Below are positions 1 through 8,765 of a stretch of 64,000 nt of DNA, one piece after another (positions within the stretch are counted from its first letter, which is position 1; every line of letters begins with the position of its first letter). The DNA comes from Kocuria sp. p3-SID1428 (GTDB lineage Bacteria > Actinomycetota > Actinomycetes > Actinomycetales > Micrococcaceae). The DNA lies in the NCBI RefSeq assembly GCF_025149945.1, contig NZ_JALXVH010000001.1, positions 65,418 to 129,417 on the forward strand. Direction: 5' to 3'. Both the position numbers and the translations under genes were made by a program. A model generated the notes under the pieces. It worked only from the letters and a program-made list of their open reading frames with translations, did not search any database and was not told the origin of the DNA.

Positions 1-901
1 CGTAGGTGTTCTTGATCATGCCGGGCTCGAACACGGCCTGCCCGAACGTGGCCGCCTGCTGATCGCCCAGGATGCCCGCGATCGGCACACCGTGCAGCAG
101 ACCCCGACGACGCACCTCCCCGTAGACCTCGAGCGAGGAGCGGATCTCCGGGAGCATCTTCACCGGAACGCCGACCTTCTGGCAGAGGTCCTCGTTCCAG
201 TCGAGGGTGTCGATGTTCATCAGCAGAGTGCGCGAAGCATTGGTGACATCGGTGATGTGCACCGAATCCGGCTTGCCCCCGGTCATGTTCCACACGAGCC
301 ACGAATCGATGGTGCCCGCGAGCAGCTCGCCCTTCTCGGCGCGCTTGCGGGCGCCCTTCACCTCATCGAGGATCCAGGAGATCTTGGGCCCGGCGAAGTA
401 GCTGGCCAGGGGCAGGCCGGTGCGCTCCCGGAACAGCTCCTCGCCGTGCTTGTCCGCCAGCTTGTCCACGGCCTTCTGCGTGCGGGTGTCCTGCCAGACG
501 ATTGCGTTGTGGATCGGCTTGCCGGTCTCCTTCTCCCACACCACCGTGGTCTCGCGCTGATTGGTGATGCCCACGCCGGCAATCTGATCGGAGGAGATGT
601 CGGCATCGGCAAGGGCATCGCCGACGACCTTGCGGACATTGCGCCAGATCTCCTTGGCGTCGTGCTCGACCCAGCCGGCGCGCGGAAAGATCTGCTTGTG
701 CTCGAGCTGGGCCGAGGAGACGGCCCGGCCCTTCTGGTCGTAGACGATCGCGCGGGTGCTCGTGGTGCCCTGGTCGATCGAGATGACGTGGGTCTTCTCC
801 GAATCCGCGCTGCGGGGCTTGGGGCTGGTGCCCTTGGCCGCCTTGGTCGCCTTGGGAGTCTTCTTGGTGCTGTCGGACTTCTGGGTGCTCTGGGACATCA
901 T
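1..901 (-). CDS. glpK: glycerol kinase, 3' end beyond the window
   Basis: Phosphorylates glycerol to glycerol-3-phosphate in the cytoplasm. About 300 N-terminal residues are visible and the reading frame runs off the left edge. The FGGY-kinase ATP-binding motif (ISIDQGTTSTRA, about residues 40-51) is followed by the conserved stretch VGITNQRETTVVWE and by AIVWQDTRT. The start is an ATG-ATG pair at 896-901. A Lys/Ser/Thr/Pro-rich extension of about 36 residues precedes the kinase fold, which usually begins within a few residues of the start. It is the last gene of glpD-glpF-glpK, 43 nt after glpF. The assignment is secure; only the N-terminal extension is odd. Confidence 0.95.
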   Translation of the reverse strand, partial: MMSQSTQKSDSTKKTPKATKAAKGTSPKPRSADSEKTHVISIDQGTTSTRAIVYDQKGRAVSSAQLEHKQIFPRAGWVEHDAKEIWRNVRKVVGDALADADISSDQIAGVGITNQRETTVVWEKETGKPIHNAIVWQDTRTQKAVDKLADKHGEELFRERTGLPLASYFAGPKISWILDEVKGARKRAEKGELLAGTIDSWLVWNMTGGKPDSVHITDVTNASRTLLMNIDTLDWNEDLCQKVGVPVKMLPEIRSSLEVYGEVRRRGLLHGVPIAGILGDQQAATFGQAVFEPGMIKNTY

Positions 902-944
902 CGTCTCCTCGAGTCGGGTCCCTGCGGGACCGCGGATGGGTGGG

Positions 945-1733
945 TCAGGCCAGTGCGCGCACGAGCAGCCCGGCCAGGGCTGCACCGATCAGGGGCCCGG
1001 CGATCGGGACCCAGGAGTAGGACCAGTCCGAGCCGCCCTTGCCCCGGATGGGCAGCACGGCATGGGCCAGGCGCGGACCGAGGTCACGGGCGGGGTTGAT
1101 GGCGTAGCCGGTGGGCCCGCCGAGGCTCGCCCCGATGCCGACGACGAGCATGGCCACGGCCAGGGGACCGAGCTGCGAGGGGGTCTCGCCGAACACGAGG
1201 ATCACCGCGACCAGCACGAAGGTCGCGATGACCTCCGTGACCACGTTCCACCACGGGGAGCGGATCTCCGCGGAGGTGGCGAACGTGCCCAGGATGGAGG
1301 CGGGGTCATCGGCGGCCTCGTAGTGCTTCTTGTGCGCCAGCCAGACCAGCACCGCGCCCAGGAAGGCGCCCAGTGTGGTGGCGATGAAGTAGACGGCGGT
1401 AGAGGCGGGCGTGACGGCCACGCCCGGGGCGTACTCGGAGGCGCCCGAGACGAGCATTCCGAGGGTCACCGCGGGATTGATGTGCGCCCCCGATGCCCAG
1501 GCCATGTAGACACCGGCGAACACGCCCAGTCCCCAGCCGAAGCTGATCAGGAGCCAGCCGCCGTCGTGGCCCTTGGTCTTGGGCAGCACCACGTTGGCCA
1601 CCACGCCGCAGCCGAGGAGGATCAGCACCGCGGTGCCGATCACCTCGGAGACGAAGACCTGGCCGAGACCGACCTGGGCGGCCTCCTGGGCCTGGGGCAG
1701 CATGGTCTGCCCGGGGATGCTGAGCATGATCAC
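945..1733 (-). CDS. glpF: glycerol uptake facilitator (aquaglyceroporin)
   Basis: Membrane channel of the MIP family that lets glycerol diffuse into the cell, where GlpK traps it. The 262 residues carry both NPA half-helix motifs: HINPAV at about 84-89 and INPARD at about 212-217. The Arg-Asp after the second motif is typical of glycerol-type rather than strict water channels. Six hydrophobic segments are visible. The ATG overlaps the glpD stop as ATGA, so translation is probably coupled to glpD. The length and motifs match the family. Confidence 0.94.
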   Translation of the reverse strand: MIMLSIPGQTMLPQAQEAAQVGLGQVFVSEVIGTAVLILLGCGVVANVVLPKTKGHDGGWLLISFGWGLGVFAGVYMAWASGAHINPAVTLGMLVSGASEYAPGVAVTPASTAVYFIATTLGAFLGAVLVWLAHKKHYEAADDPASILGTFATSAEIRSPWWNVVTEVIATFVLVAVILVFGETPSQLGPLAVAMLVVGIGASLGGPTGYAINPARDLGPRLAHAVLPIRGKGGSDWSYSWVPIAGPLIGAALAGLLVRALA

Positions 1734-3586
1734 TCTCCGTTCGTATCGGCCTGGCGGTCTCGCCCGCCCTGCTGGTCATCGTCGCGGACAGTGCGCACGC
1801 GCAGACCCTCCACGACAGGCTCGGCGCTGTCGCGGGCCTGCTCTGCGGCCGGATCCTCCTGGGTGCGGGCCGCGGCGTCCTCTGCCGCGCTGCGCGAGCG
1901 ATAGGCCTCGACCTCCCGATCCCGGCGCTGGGCGTCCCAGCCGAGCTCGGCTGCCGCCAGATCGGCGATCTCATCGACTGCGGCGTCGCCGTGATGGGGC
2001 TCGGAGTAGGTGAGGCGGGTGCGGGTGTCGAGCAGGTCCTCGAGGTGAAGCGCGCCCTCCGCCCGGCAGGCGTGGACGATCTCGGCGCGCAGGTGCACCG
2101 GCGCGCCGGCCAGCGGCCGCTCGAGCGACGGGTCCTCATCGATCAGCGCCAGCACGGCGTGCAGGTCCGAGCCGTAGCGGGCGATCAGGTCGGTCAGGCG
2201 CTGCTCGGTCCACACCTGCGGGTCCTCCGCCCCGGCGCGCAGGTCCTCGAGCAGCAGCGGAATCCGCGCCCGCAGCCCGAAGACGCCGTCGGCGCCGTGG
2301 AGCAGTGTGCGATCCGTGATCGACGGGCGCTTCTGCGCCTCCTCCTCGCCCAGAGCCAGGTCCACTGCGTCCTGGGCCATGATGCGGTAGGTGGTCAGCT
2401 TGCCGCCGGCGATGCTCACCAGGCCCGGCACCGGCTCCATCACGGTGTGCTCGCGCGAGACCTTGGTGGAGGCCGTGTCCTGACCGTCGCGGGTCACCGG
2501 CTGCAGCAGCGGGCGCAGACCGGCGTAGACGCCGATGACGTCTTCGCGGGTCAGCGGGTCGGCCAGGACCTCATTCGCGTGATCGATGACGTAGTCGATG
2601 TCCGCGCCCGTGGCCGCAGGAGTGTCCAGGGACTGCTCGTAGGGGGTGTCCGTGGTGCCGATGATCCAGTGATGCGCCCACGGGATCACGAACAGCACGG
2701 ACTTCTCGGTCTGCAGGATCAGCCCGACGTCGCCGCGGATTCGCTCGCGCGGCACCACGATGTGGATGCCCTTGGAGGCCAGCACCTTCAGCCCGGCGTC
2801 CGCGGCGCTGAGCGACTGGACGGACTCGGTCCACACACCCGTGGCGGAGATGACGGTCGAGGCGCGCACCGGGAACTCGCGGCCGGTCTCCTTGTCGCGC
2901 ACCAGGGCGCCCACGACGTTCTGGCCCTCCTGGAACTCGTCCTCCTCGCGCAGCAGGTCGACAACCTCGGCGCGGTTGGCCGCCAGCGCTCCATTGGCCG
3001 CGGCGGTGCGCACCAGGGTGACGACCAGGCGGGCGTCATCGACCTTGGCGTCCCAGTACTTGAAAGCGCCCACGGAGGCGTCCTCGCGGAAGTCGGGGAA
3101 CTGCTTGAGCACCTCCTCGGTGCTCAGGTGCTCGCGCTTGGGCAGCGAGGTCACCTTGGAGTTCAGGTGCGCCAGGGTGTCGTACAGGCCGATCCCCGTG
3201 CCGACATACGGGCGCTCCCAGCCGCTGTGCAGCGGGTACAGGAATGGGACGGGCTCCACCAGGTGCGGCGCCAGGGTGTACAGCAGCCGCTCGCGCTCCC
3301 CCAGGGCCTCGGCGACGAGCTTGACGTCGAGCTGCTGCAGGTAGCGCAGCCCGCCGTGGACGAGCTTGGAGGACCAGCGCGAGGTGGCCCCGGCCCAGTC
3401 TTGACCCTCGACGATCCCCACCCGCAGACCGCGGGTGGCCGCATCCAGGGCGATGCCGGCGCCCGTGACGCCGCCGCCGACGACGAGGACGTCGAGCTGG
3501 GGTCCGTTCTCCATCTGCTCGAGCGCCCGGGCCCGCGAGCGCTGGTTGAGCGCGGAGCGGTCTGTGCTGAAGGTCCTGTTCGCCAT
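1730..3586 (-). CDS. glpD: aerobic glycerol-3-phosphate dehydrogenase
   Basis: Membrane-associated FAD enzyme that oxidises glycerol-3-phosphate to dihydroxyacetone phosphate and passes electrons to quinone. The dinucleotide-binding motif VVGGGVTGAG lies at about residues 35-44, followed by ATSRWSSKLVHGGLRYL, which is characteristic of GlpD/GlpA. The 618-residue length is a little long, because of a charged C-terminal tail. I chose the ATG at 3586 over an upstream in-frame start because GGAGAGGAAG lies just before it. First gene of the glp operon; glpF overlaps its stop. Glycerol-3-phosphate-responsive control is likely from the family, but I see no clear operator. Confidence 0.95.
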   Translation of the reverse strand: MANRTFSTDRSALNQRSRARALEQMENGPQLDVLVVGGGVTGAGIALDAATRGLRVGIVEGQDWAGATSRWSSKLVHGGLRYLQQLDVKLVAEALGERERLLYTLAPHLVEPVPFLYPLHSGWERPYVGTGIGLYDTLAHLNSKVTSLPKREHLSTEEVLKQFPDFREDASVGAFKYWDAKVDDARLVVTLVRTAAANGALAANRAEVVDLLREEDEFQEGQNVVGALVRDKETGREFPVRASTVISATGVWTESVQSLSAADAGLKVLASKGIHIVVPRERIRGDVGLILQTEKSVLFVIPWAHHWIIGTTDTPYEQSLDTPAATGADIDYVIDHANEVLADPLTREDVIGVYAGLRPLLQPVTRDGQDTASTKVSREHTVMEPVPGLVSIAGGKLTTYRIMAQDAVDLALGEEEAQKRPSITDRTLLHGADGVFGLRARIPLLLEDLRAGAEDPQVWTEQRLTDLIARYGSDLHAVLALIDEDPSLERPLAGAPVHLRAEIVHACRAEGALHLEDLLDTRTRLTYSEPHHGDAAVDEIADLAAAELGWDAQRRDREVEAYRSRSAAEDAAARTQEDPAAEQARDSAEPVVEGLRVRTVRDDDQQGGRDRQADTNGE

Positions 3587-3695
3587 GGGTTCTTCCTCTC
3601 CTCCGGTCACCCGGTCGGCTCGGGGCTGGTTACCGATACCCGGCGTCTCGAGTGACGATAGTCATACAAGGGGCTCATGTGGTGCGCAACGCCGG

Positions 3696-5252
3696 TCAGG
3701 GGCCGTCGCGGATAATGCCGCGCAGCTTGCGGGTGCGCTGCTGCAGCTCTCGGTCGTGGCCGTAGCCGGTCGGCAGGTAGTAGTCCTTCCCGACCAGCTC
3801 GTCCGGCGGGTACTGCTGGAAGGCCACGGCGTTGGGGGCGTCATGCGCATACCGATAGCCGCGCCCGTGACCCAGCGACTGCGCCCCCGGGTAGTGGGCG
3901 TCGCGCAGGTGCGGGGGCACGGGGCCGGCCTTGCCCGCGCGGACGTCGGCGATGGCCTGGTCGATCGCCGTGTAGGCGGCGTTGGACTTGGGTGCGGTGG
4001 CCAGCAGGACAGTGGCCTCCGCCAGCGGGATCCGCCCTTCCGGCATGCCGATCAGCTGCACGGCCTGGGCGGCGGCCACGGCGGTCTGCAGGGCCGTGGG
4101 GTCGGCGGTGCCGATGTCCTCCGCGGCGGAGATGATCAGGCGCCGGGCGATGAACCGGGGGTCCTCCCCTGCCTCGATCATCCGGGCCAGGTAGTGCAGC
4201 GAGGCGTCGACGTCCGAGCCGCGGATCGACTTGATGAACGCGGAGATGACGTCGTAGTGCTGGTCGCCGTCGCGGTCGTAGCGCAGCGCGGCTCGGTCCA
4301 TGGCCTCCGTGGTGTGCTCCACGGTGATCTCCGGGACCGCACCTGCGTTCGACGGGCCGGCGTCCTCGGCATCATGCTGCGAGTCTGCGGTGCTCGCCCC
4401 TGCATCCTCCGAGGACTCGGCATCGGTGCCGCCCTCAGCCGCAGCGGGCGCTTCCGCCTCACGGGCCGCGGCCTCCGACAGCGCGACGGCCGCGGCGGCC
4501 TCCAGTCCGGTCAGGGCCTTGCGGGCATCGCCGCCGCACAGCTCGAGCAGGTGCTCGCGGGCCCGGGGCTGCAGGGCGACCGCGCCGTCGAGGCCGCGGG
4601 GATCGGTCACCGCACGATCGATCAGCTCCCCGATGTCCCGTTGCTCGAGCGGCTGCAGGGTCAGCAGCAGCGAGCGCGACAGCAGCGGGGAGATCACCGA
4701 GAAGGACGGGTTCTCGGTGGTCGCGGCAACCAGCACGACCCAGCCGCGCTCCACGCCGGGCAGCAGGGCATCCTGCTGGGCCTTGGTGAAGCGGTGGATC
4801 TCGTCCAGGAACAGCACGGTGGTGCGCCCATGCAGATCCCGGTCCGTGAGGGCCTGGTCCATGACCCGGCGGACGTCCTTCACGCCGGCGGTGATGGCCG
4901 ACAGCTCCACGAACTTGCGGTGGGGGCCGCGGGCGATGACGTGGGCGATCGTGGTCTTGCCCGTGCCGGGCGGGCCCCACAGCATGATTGAGCTGGGTCC
5001 GGCCGGCCCGGTGTCCTCTCCGGCCAGCACGCGCAACGGCGAGCCGGGGCGCAGCAGGTGCTTCTGGCCCACGACCTCGTCCAGCGTGCGCGGGCGCATG
5101 CGCACCGCCAGCGGGGAGGGCGAGCGGCGCCGACCTGCTCCCGTGCGGGCACCCGGGCGGCCCTGCGAGGGCGCGGCGGCGGTCTCCGGATCCGGATCGG
5201 TCTCCGGCTCCGGGTCTAGATCGAACAGCGAGGTGTCGCTCTGGCTGGTCAC
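3696..5252 (-). CDS. rarA: replication-associated recombination AAA+ ATPase RarA (MgsA)
   Basis: Clamp-loader-like AAA+ ATPase acting at stalled replication forks. Walker A GPPGTGKT is at residues 93-100 and Walker B LFLDEIH at 147-153. The sensor region [10 protein letters not shown] and the C-terminal MgsA domain ([20 protein letters not shown]) follow. At 518 residues it is longer than the usual 440-450. The excess is a disordered acidic N-terminus and an Ala/Asp/Glu-rich linker at about 261-305 between the ATPase lid and the C-terminal domain. Translation starts at GTG 5252, 6 nt after a TAGCCT box, so the mRNA is probably leaderless. It lies downstream of aspS, a hydrolase gene and dtd, all in the same direction. 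Confidence 0.93.
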   Translation of the reverse strand: MTSQSDTSLFDLDPEPETDPDPETAAAPSQGRPGARTGAGRRRSPSPLAVRMRPRTLDEVVGQKHLLRPGSPLRVLAGEDTGPAGPSSIMLWGPPGTGKTTIAHVIARGPHRKFVELSAITAGVKDVRRVMDQALTDRDLHGRTTVLFLDEIHRFTKAQQDALLPGVERGWVVLVAATTENPSFSVISPLLSRSLLLTLQPLEQRDIGELIDRAVTDPRGLDGAVALQPRAREHLLELCGGDARKALTGLEAAAAVALSEAAAREAEAPAAAEGGTDAESSEDAGASTADSQHDAEDAGPSNAGAVPEITVEHTTEAMDRAALRYDRDGDQHYDVISAFIKSIRGSDVDASLHYLARMIEAGEDPRFIARRLIISAAEDIGTADPTALQTAVAAAQAVQLIGMPEGRIPLAEATVLLATAPKSNAAYTAIDQAIADVRAGKAGPVPPHLRDAHYPGAQSLGHGRGYRYAHDAPNAVAFQQYPPDELVGKDYYLPTGYGHDRELQQRTRKLRGIIRDGP

Positions 5253-5258
5253 GCTCTC

Positions 5259-5264
5259 AGGCTA
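5259..5264 (-). promoter_or_regulatory. -10 box of a leaderless promoter for rarA
   Basis: Read on the minus strand the hexamer is TAGCCT, with 6 nt (GAGAGC) between it and the GTG start of rarA. That places the transcription start at or next to the start codon. No -35 element is evident. Confidence 0.5.
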
Positions 5265-5355
5265 GGGACGGTCTCCGACACCGCAGTCGACGCGGACGTC
5301 GTACGGGCGAGGCAGGAGCGCAGACCCGGGACCGTCGGATCTGCGACGAACGGAC

Positions 5356-5832
5356 TCAGCCGCGCCGCGGTCGCGCCAGCTGCTCGGAGTCCAGGATCAG
5401 GGTCACCGGACCGTCGTTGACCAGGCTGACCTGCATGTCCGCACCGAACTGCCCGGTGGGGGCCTCGAGGCCGAGCTCGCGCAGCCGCTGCGCATAGGCC
5501 TCGACGATCGGCTCGGAGGCCTCCCTCGGCGCCGCCTGCGACCACGACGGGCGCCGGCCCTTGCGGACGTCGCCGTAGAGGGTGAACTGGCTGACCACGA
5601 GCACCGGGGCGCCCAGGTCGGTGCACGAGACCTCGTCGGACTGGGCATCGGACATGATCCGCAGCCCAGCCGTCTTCTCCGCCAGGGCTGCGGCCGTGGC
5701 GGCGTCATCGCCGTGGGCCACGCCCACGAGCGCCACCAGGCCGGGGCCCTCGAAGGAGCCGACGGTCTGCGGGCCGTCGGGGCCGGGGATCGTGACGGAG
5801 GCGCCGCGCGCTCGCTGCAGAATGACTCGCAT
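5356..5832 (-). CDS. dtd: D-aminoacyl-tRNA deacylase
   Basis: Removes D-amino acids (and glycine mischarged on tRNA-Ala) from tRNA, protecting translation. The 158 residues carry the two diagnostic motifs: SQFTLYGDVRKGRRPS at 81-96 and NDGPVT at 139-144, the latter providing the cross-subunit Gly-cisPro pair. The length matches the family. It lies 36 nt after the alpha/beta hydrolase gene and about 100 nt before rarA, in the aspS-hydrolase-dtd-rarA run. The Ser in VVSQFT aligns with the usual Ser/Thr of this family. Confidence 0.94.
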   Translation of the reverse strand: MRVILQRARGASVTIPGPDGPQTVGSFEGPGLVALVGVAHGDDAATAAALAEKTAGLRIMSDAQSDEVSCTDLGAPVLVVSQFTLYGDVRKGRRPSWSQAAPREASEPIVEAYAQRLRELGLEAPTGQFGADMQVSLVNDGPVTLILDSEQLARPRRG

Positions 5833-5868
5833 GCGGATCAGTCCATCACGCCGACCGGCCCCGCGGCC

Positions 5869-6675
5869 TCAGCGACGCTCTCGGGCGCTCGGCAGCAGGC
5901 CGTGCTCGGCGCCCCACTCCGCGATCAGGCGGAGCGTCTCGGGCATGTGCTTCTCGGAGGCCATCTCGTGATCCGCGCCGCGCATCATGTGCAGCTGCGC
6001 CTGCGACCCCAGCAGCCTGGCCGTGGACTTGGCCACGCGCGGATCGACGCAGCGGTCCTCCGTTCCCCCGACGACCAGCACCGGGGCCTGGATCGCCTCC
6101 GGGTCGACCTGGGAGGCCTTCGTGGGGTCCAGGAACCACAGGCACATCTGCCGGTAGGCCCGGCCCGACTCGGCGCACTGGGTGCGGTGGCGCCGGGCGG
6201 TGTCCTCGTCCGAGTGGACGTTGGCGATGCGCTTGCGGAAGGTCTGCAGCGGGACCGGGAACATGGGGCGGCTGAGCAGCCAGGTCGGGGCGTGGGGTCC
6301 CCACAGCCGCAGCATGGACGGATAGAGCGCGAACATGCCACGGCTGGGAGCCGTGGAGAGCAGGATCAGGCCCGCGCACTCCACCCGCGCGGCGAGCAGC
6401 TGGGCGATCAGCCCGCCCAGAGAATGGCCCAGGATGATCGGGGCCGTCTCCATCTGCTCGACCTCGCGCTGCAGGTCGTCGACGTAGTCCGTGAGGCTGA
6501 CTCGCCGCACCCGCTCGGCCAGCTCCCAGACGTCGTGGTCCTGCGGCGTCCCGTGGTGGCGCAGCGTGGGCGTGTGCACGCGCAGCCCGAGCCCGCGCAG
6601 CTCGTCGGCGAACGGGCCCCAGCTCTCGCCGCTGCCCCAGGTGCCGTGGATGAGGATGATGTCCTGCTGGGCCAT
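5869..6675 (-). CDS. alpha/beta hydrolase
   Basis: Soluble 268-residue alpha/beta-hydrolase of unknown substrate. The oxyanion HG motif (LIHGTW) is at 8-13 and the nucleophile elbow GHSLGG at 83-88 puts Ser85 in place. Asp in GGTEDRCVD (about 202-210) and His in GADHEM near the C-terminus complete the triad. A cap region rich in Trp, Pro and Met (about 115-170) suggests a hydrophobic ester or lactone substrate. No signal peptide or lipobox is visible. It sits 45 nt downstream of aspS on the same strand, but nothing here links it to tRNA biology. Confidence 0.85.
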   Translation of the reverse strand: MAQQDIILIHGTWGSGESWGPFADELRGLGLRVHTPTLRHHGTPQDHDVWELAERVRRVSLTDYVDDLQREVEQMETAPIILGHSLGGLIAQLLAARVECAGLILLSTAPSRGMFALYPSMLRLWGPHAPTWLLSRPMFPVPLQTFRKRIANVHSDEDTARRHRTQCAESGRAYRQMCLWFLDPTKASQVDPEAIQAPVLVVGGTEDRCVDPRVAKSTARLLGSQAQLHMMRGADHEMASEKHMPETLRLIAEWGAEHGLLPSARERR

Positions 6676-6720
6676 GCTCTGCTCCTGTCTCGGTGGTCCT
6701 GGCGCGGCGGGCGGACCCGC

Positions 6721-8556
6721 TCAGCCTTCGGTCGGCGCCGAGGGCTGCTCGCCCTGGTCCTCGCGAACGTCCTCCGCAGCCGCTGCCTTCTTGGCCTGAG
6801 ACTCCGGCTTGGCGTCCACACCGGCCTCCTTGCGCTGCTGCGCGGTGATGGGCGCGGGCGCGGCCGTCAGGGGGTCGTAGCCGTTGCCGGTCTTGGGGAA
6901 GGCGATGACCTCGCGGATGGAATCCGCTCCGGCCAGCAGCGCGATCACGCGGTCCCAGCCCAGCGCGATGCCGCCGTGCGGGGGCGCGCCGAAGGAGAAG
7001 GCATCGAGCAGGAAACCGAACTTCTCCTGGGCCTCCTCCTCGGACAGCCCCATGACGCGGAAGACCCGGTCCTGGACGTCGCGGCGATGGATGCGGATCG
7101 AGCCGCCGCCGAGCTCCGTGCCGTTGAGCACGATGTCGTAGGCGTAGGCCAGGGCCTCGCCGGGGTTCTCGTCGAACGTGTCCAGGTACTCCGGGCGCGG
7201 CGAGGTGAACGCGTGGTGCACGGCGGTCCAGGCCCCGGAGCCCACGGCGACGTCGCCGGAGGCCACGGCATCCGAGGCGGGCTCGAACATGGGGGCGTCG
7301 ACGACCCACACGAAGGCCCAGTCGTTCGGGTCGATCAGCCCGGTGCGGTGGCCGATCTCCACGCGCGCAGCACCCAGCAGGCCGCGCGACGGCTTGGCCT
7401 CGCCGGCCGCGAAGAAGATGCAGTCGCCGGGGGCCGCGCCGGTGGCCTCGGCCAGGCCGGCCTTCTCCTCGTCCGTGATGTTCTTGGCCACGGGGCCCGA
7501 GAACTCGCCGTCCTCCTTGTACAGGATGTAGGCCAGGCCCTTGGCGCCGCGCTGCTGGGCCCACTCCTGCCAGGCATCCAGCGTGCGTCGGGGCTGGGAG
7601 GCTCCGCCCGGCATGACGACGGCGCCCACGTACGGGGCCTGGAACACGCGGAACGGGGTGTCCTTGAAGTACTCGGTCAGCTCGGTGAGCTCCAGGCCGA
7701 AGCGCAGGTCCGGCTTGTCCGAGCCGTACTTCTCCATGGCCTCGGCGTAGGTCATGCGCCGGATCGGGGTGGGGACCTCCACGTCGATCAGCGACCACAG
7801 CGCCTTCACGATGGCCTCGCCGAGCTCGATCACATCGTCCTGCTCGACGAACGAGGCCTCGATGTCCAGCTGGGTGAACTCCGGCTGGCGGTCGGCGCGG
7901 AAGTCCTCGTCGCGGTAGCAGCGCGCGATCTGGAAGTAGCGCTCGAGCCCGCCGACCTGCAGCAGCTGCTTGAACAGCTGCGGGGACTGCGGCAGCGCGT
8001 ACCAGGAGCCCGGGGCCAGACGCGCCGGGACCAGGAAGTCGCGGGCGCCCTCCGGGGTGGAGCGGGTCAGCGTGGGCGTCTCGACCTCGAGGTAGTCCTG
8101 CTCGTGCAGCAGCTCGCGCACCACGCGGGAGGCCTCCGAGCGCAGGCGCATGATGCGGGCAGGCTCCGGGCGGCGCAGGTCCAGGTAGCGGTACTTGAGG
8201 CGGGCCTCCTCGCCGACCTCCACGTGCTCGTCGATCTGGAACGGCAGCGGGGCCGAGGTGTTGAGCACCGTGACGGTCTCGGCGATGACCTCGATCTCGC
8301 CGGTGGGCAGGTTCGGGTTCTCGTTGCCCTCCGGGCGGCGCTCGACGGTGCCCTGGATCTGCAGCACGAACTCGTTGCGCAGCGGGTGGAAGTCGTTCTC
8401 ATCGCGCACGACCACCTGGGCCACGCCGGAGGCGTCGCGCAGATCCAGGAAGGCGACGCCGCCGTGATCGCGACGACGGTCCACCCAGCCGGTCAGGGTG
8501 ACGGTGTCTCCGATGAGCTCGGCGTTCAGCTCGCCGAGTCGATGAGTGCGCAGCAC
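6721..8556 (-). CDS. aspS: aspartyl-tRNA synthetase
   Basis: Charges tRNA-Asp (possibly also tRNA-Asn, as in organisms that use GatCAB). The N-terminal OB fold contains [15 protein letters not shown]. Class II motif 2 is [19 protein letters not shown] and motif 3 is GIALGWDRV; the bacterial GAD insertion lies between. I place the start at GTG 8556, preceded by AGAAGGAAG. A longer in-frame ORF exists upstream, but its extra 34 residues are Ser/Thr/Arg-rich and unlike AspS. The C-terminus ends in a charged tail of about 45 residues. Confidence 0.95.
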   Translation of the reverse strand: MLRTHRLGELNAELIGDTVTLTGWVDRRRDHGGVAFLDLRDASGVAQVVVRDENDFHPLRNEFVLQIQGTVERRPEGNENPNLPTGEIEVIAETVTVLNTSAPLPFQIDEHVEVGEEARLKYRYLDLRRPEPARIMRLRSEASRVVRELLHEQDYLEVETPTLTRSTPEGARDFLVPARLAPGSWYALPQSPQLFKQLLQVGGLERYFQIARCYRDEDFRADRQPEFTQLDIEASFVEQDDVIELGEAIVKALWSLIDVEVPTPIRRMTYAEAMEKYGSDKPDLRFGLELTELTEYFKDTPFRVFQAPYVGAVVMPGGASQPRRTLDAWQEWAQQRGAKGLAYILYKEDGEFSGPVAKNITDEEKAGLAEATGAAPGDCIFFAAGEAKPSRGLLGAARVEIGHRTGLIDPNDWAFVWVVDAPMFEPASDAVASGDVAVGSGAWTAVHHAFTSPRPEYLDTFDENPGEALAYAYDIVLNGTELGGGSIRIHRRDVQDRVFRVMGLSEEEAQEKFGFLLDAFSFGAPPHGGIALGWDRVIALLAGADSIREVIAFPKTGNGYDPLTAAPAPITAQQRKEAGVDAKPESQAKKAAAAEDVREDQGEQPSAPTEG

Positions 8557-8696
8557 GTGGGACTTCCTTCTGGTCGTGGTCGTCGTCGAATCCCTCCGGC
8601 GGGATGCGCCGGGGCTTCGGGGTGTCTGGGGGCGAGCGCTCTGCCCGGTCCCGTTCACGACGGGTTCACCGGGGATCTGTAGCGTCGCCGCGGTCG

Positions 8697-8702
8697 AGTC
8701 TA
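8697..8702 (-). promoter_or_regulatory. candidate -10 box for aspS
   Basis: TAGACT on the minus strand, about 140 nt upstream of the aspS GTG. The same hexamer occurs upstream of hisS. No convincing -35 was found, so this is a weak call. Confidence 0.3.
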
Positions 8703-8765
8703 CAAGCCGGGGGTGGCCCTCGCCCCACCGGCCCGATCCCGCCGCCGCGCCGCCTTAGGAGATCA

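Noticed and set aside
3653..3664. TGAC-GATA-GTCA inverted repeat upstream of glpD as a possible GlpR operator
   Set aside because: The arms are only 4 bp, there is a single copy, and no matching regulator gene is in view.
5713..8682. Open frame of about 990 codons on the plus strand opposite dtd, the hydrolase gene and aspS
   Set aside because: It is a mirror of high-GC codon use. The opposing genes have full catalytic motifs and this frame has none.
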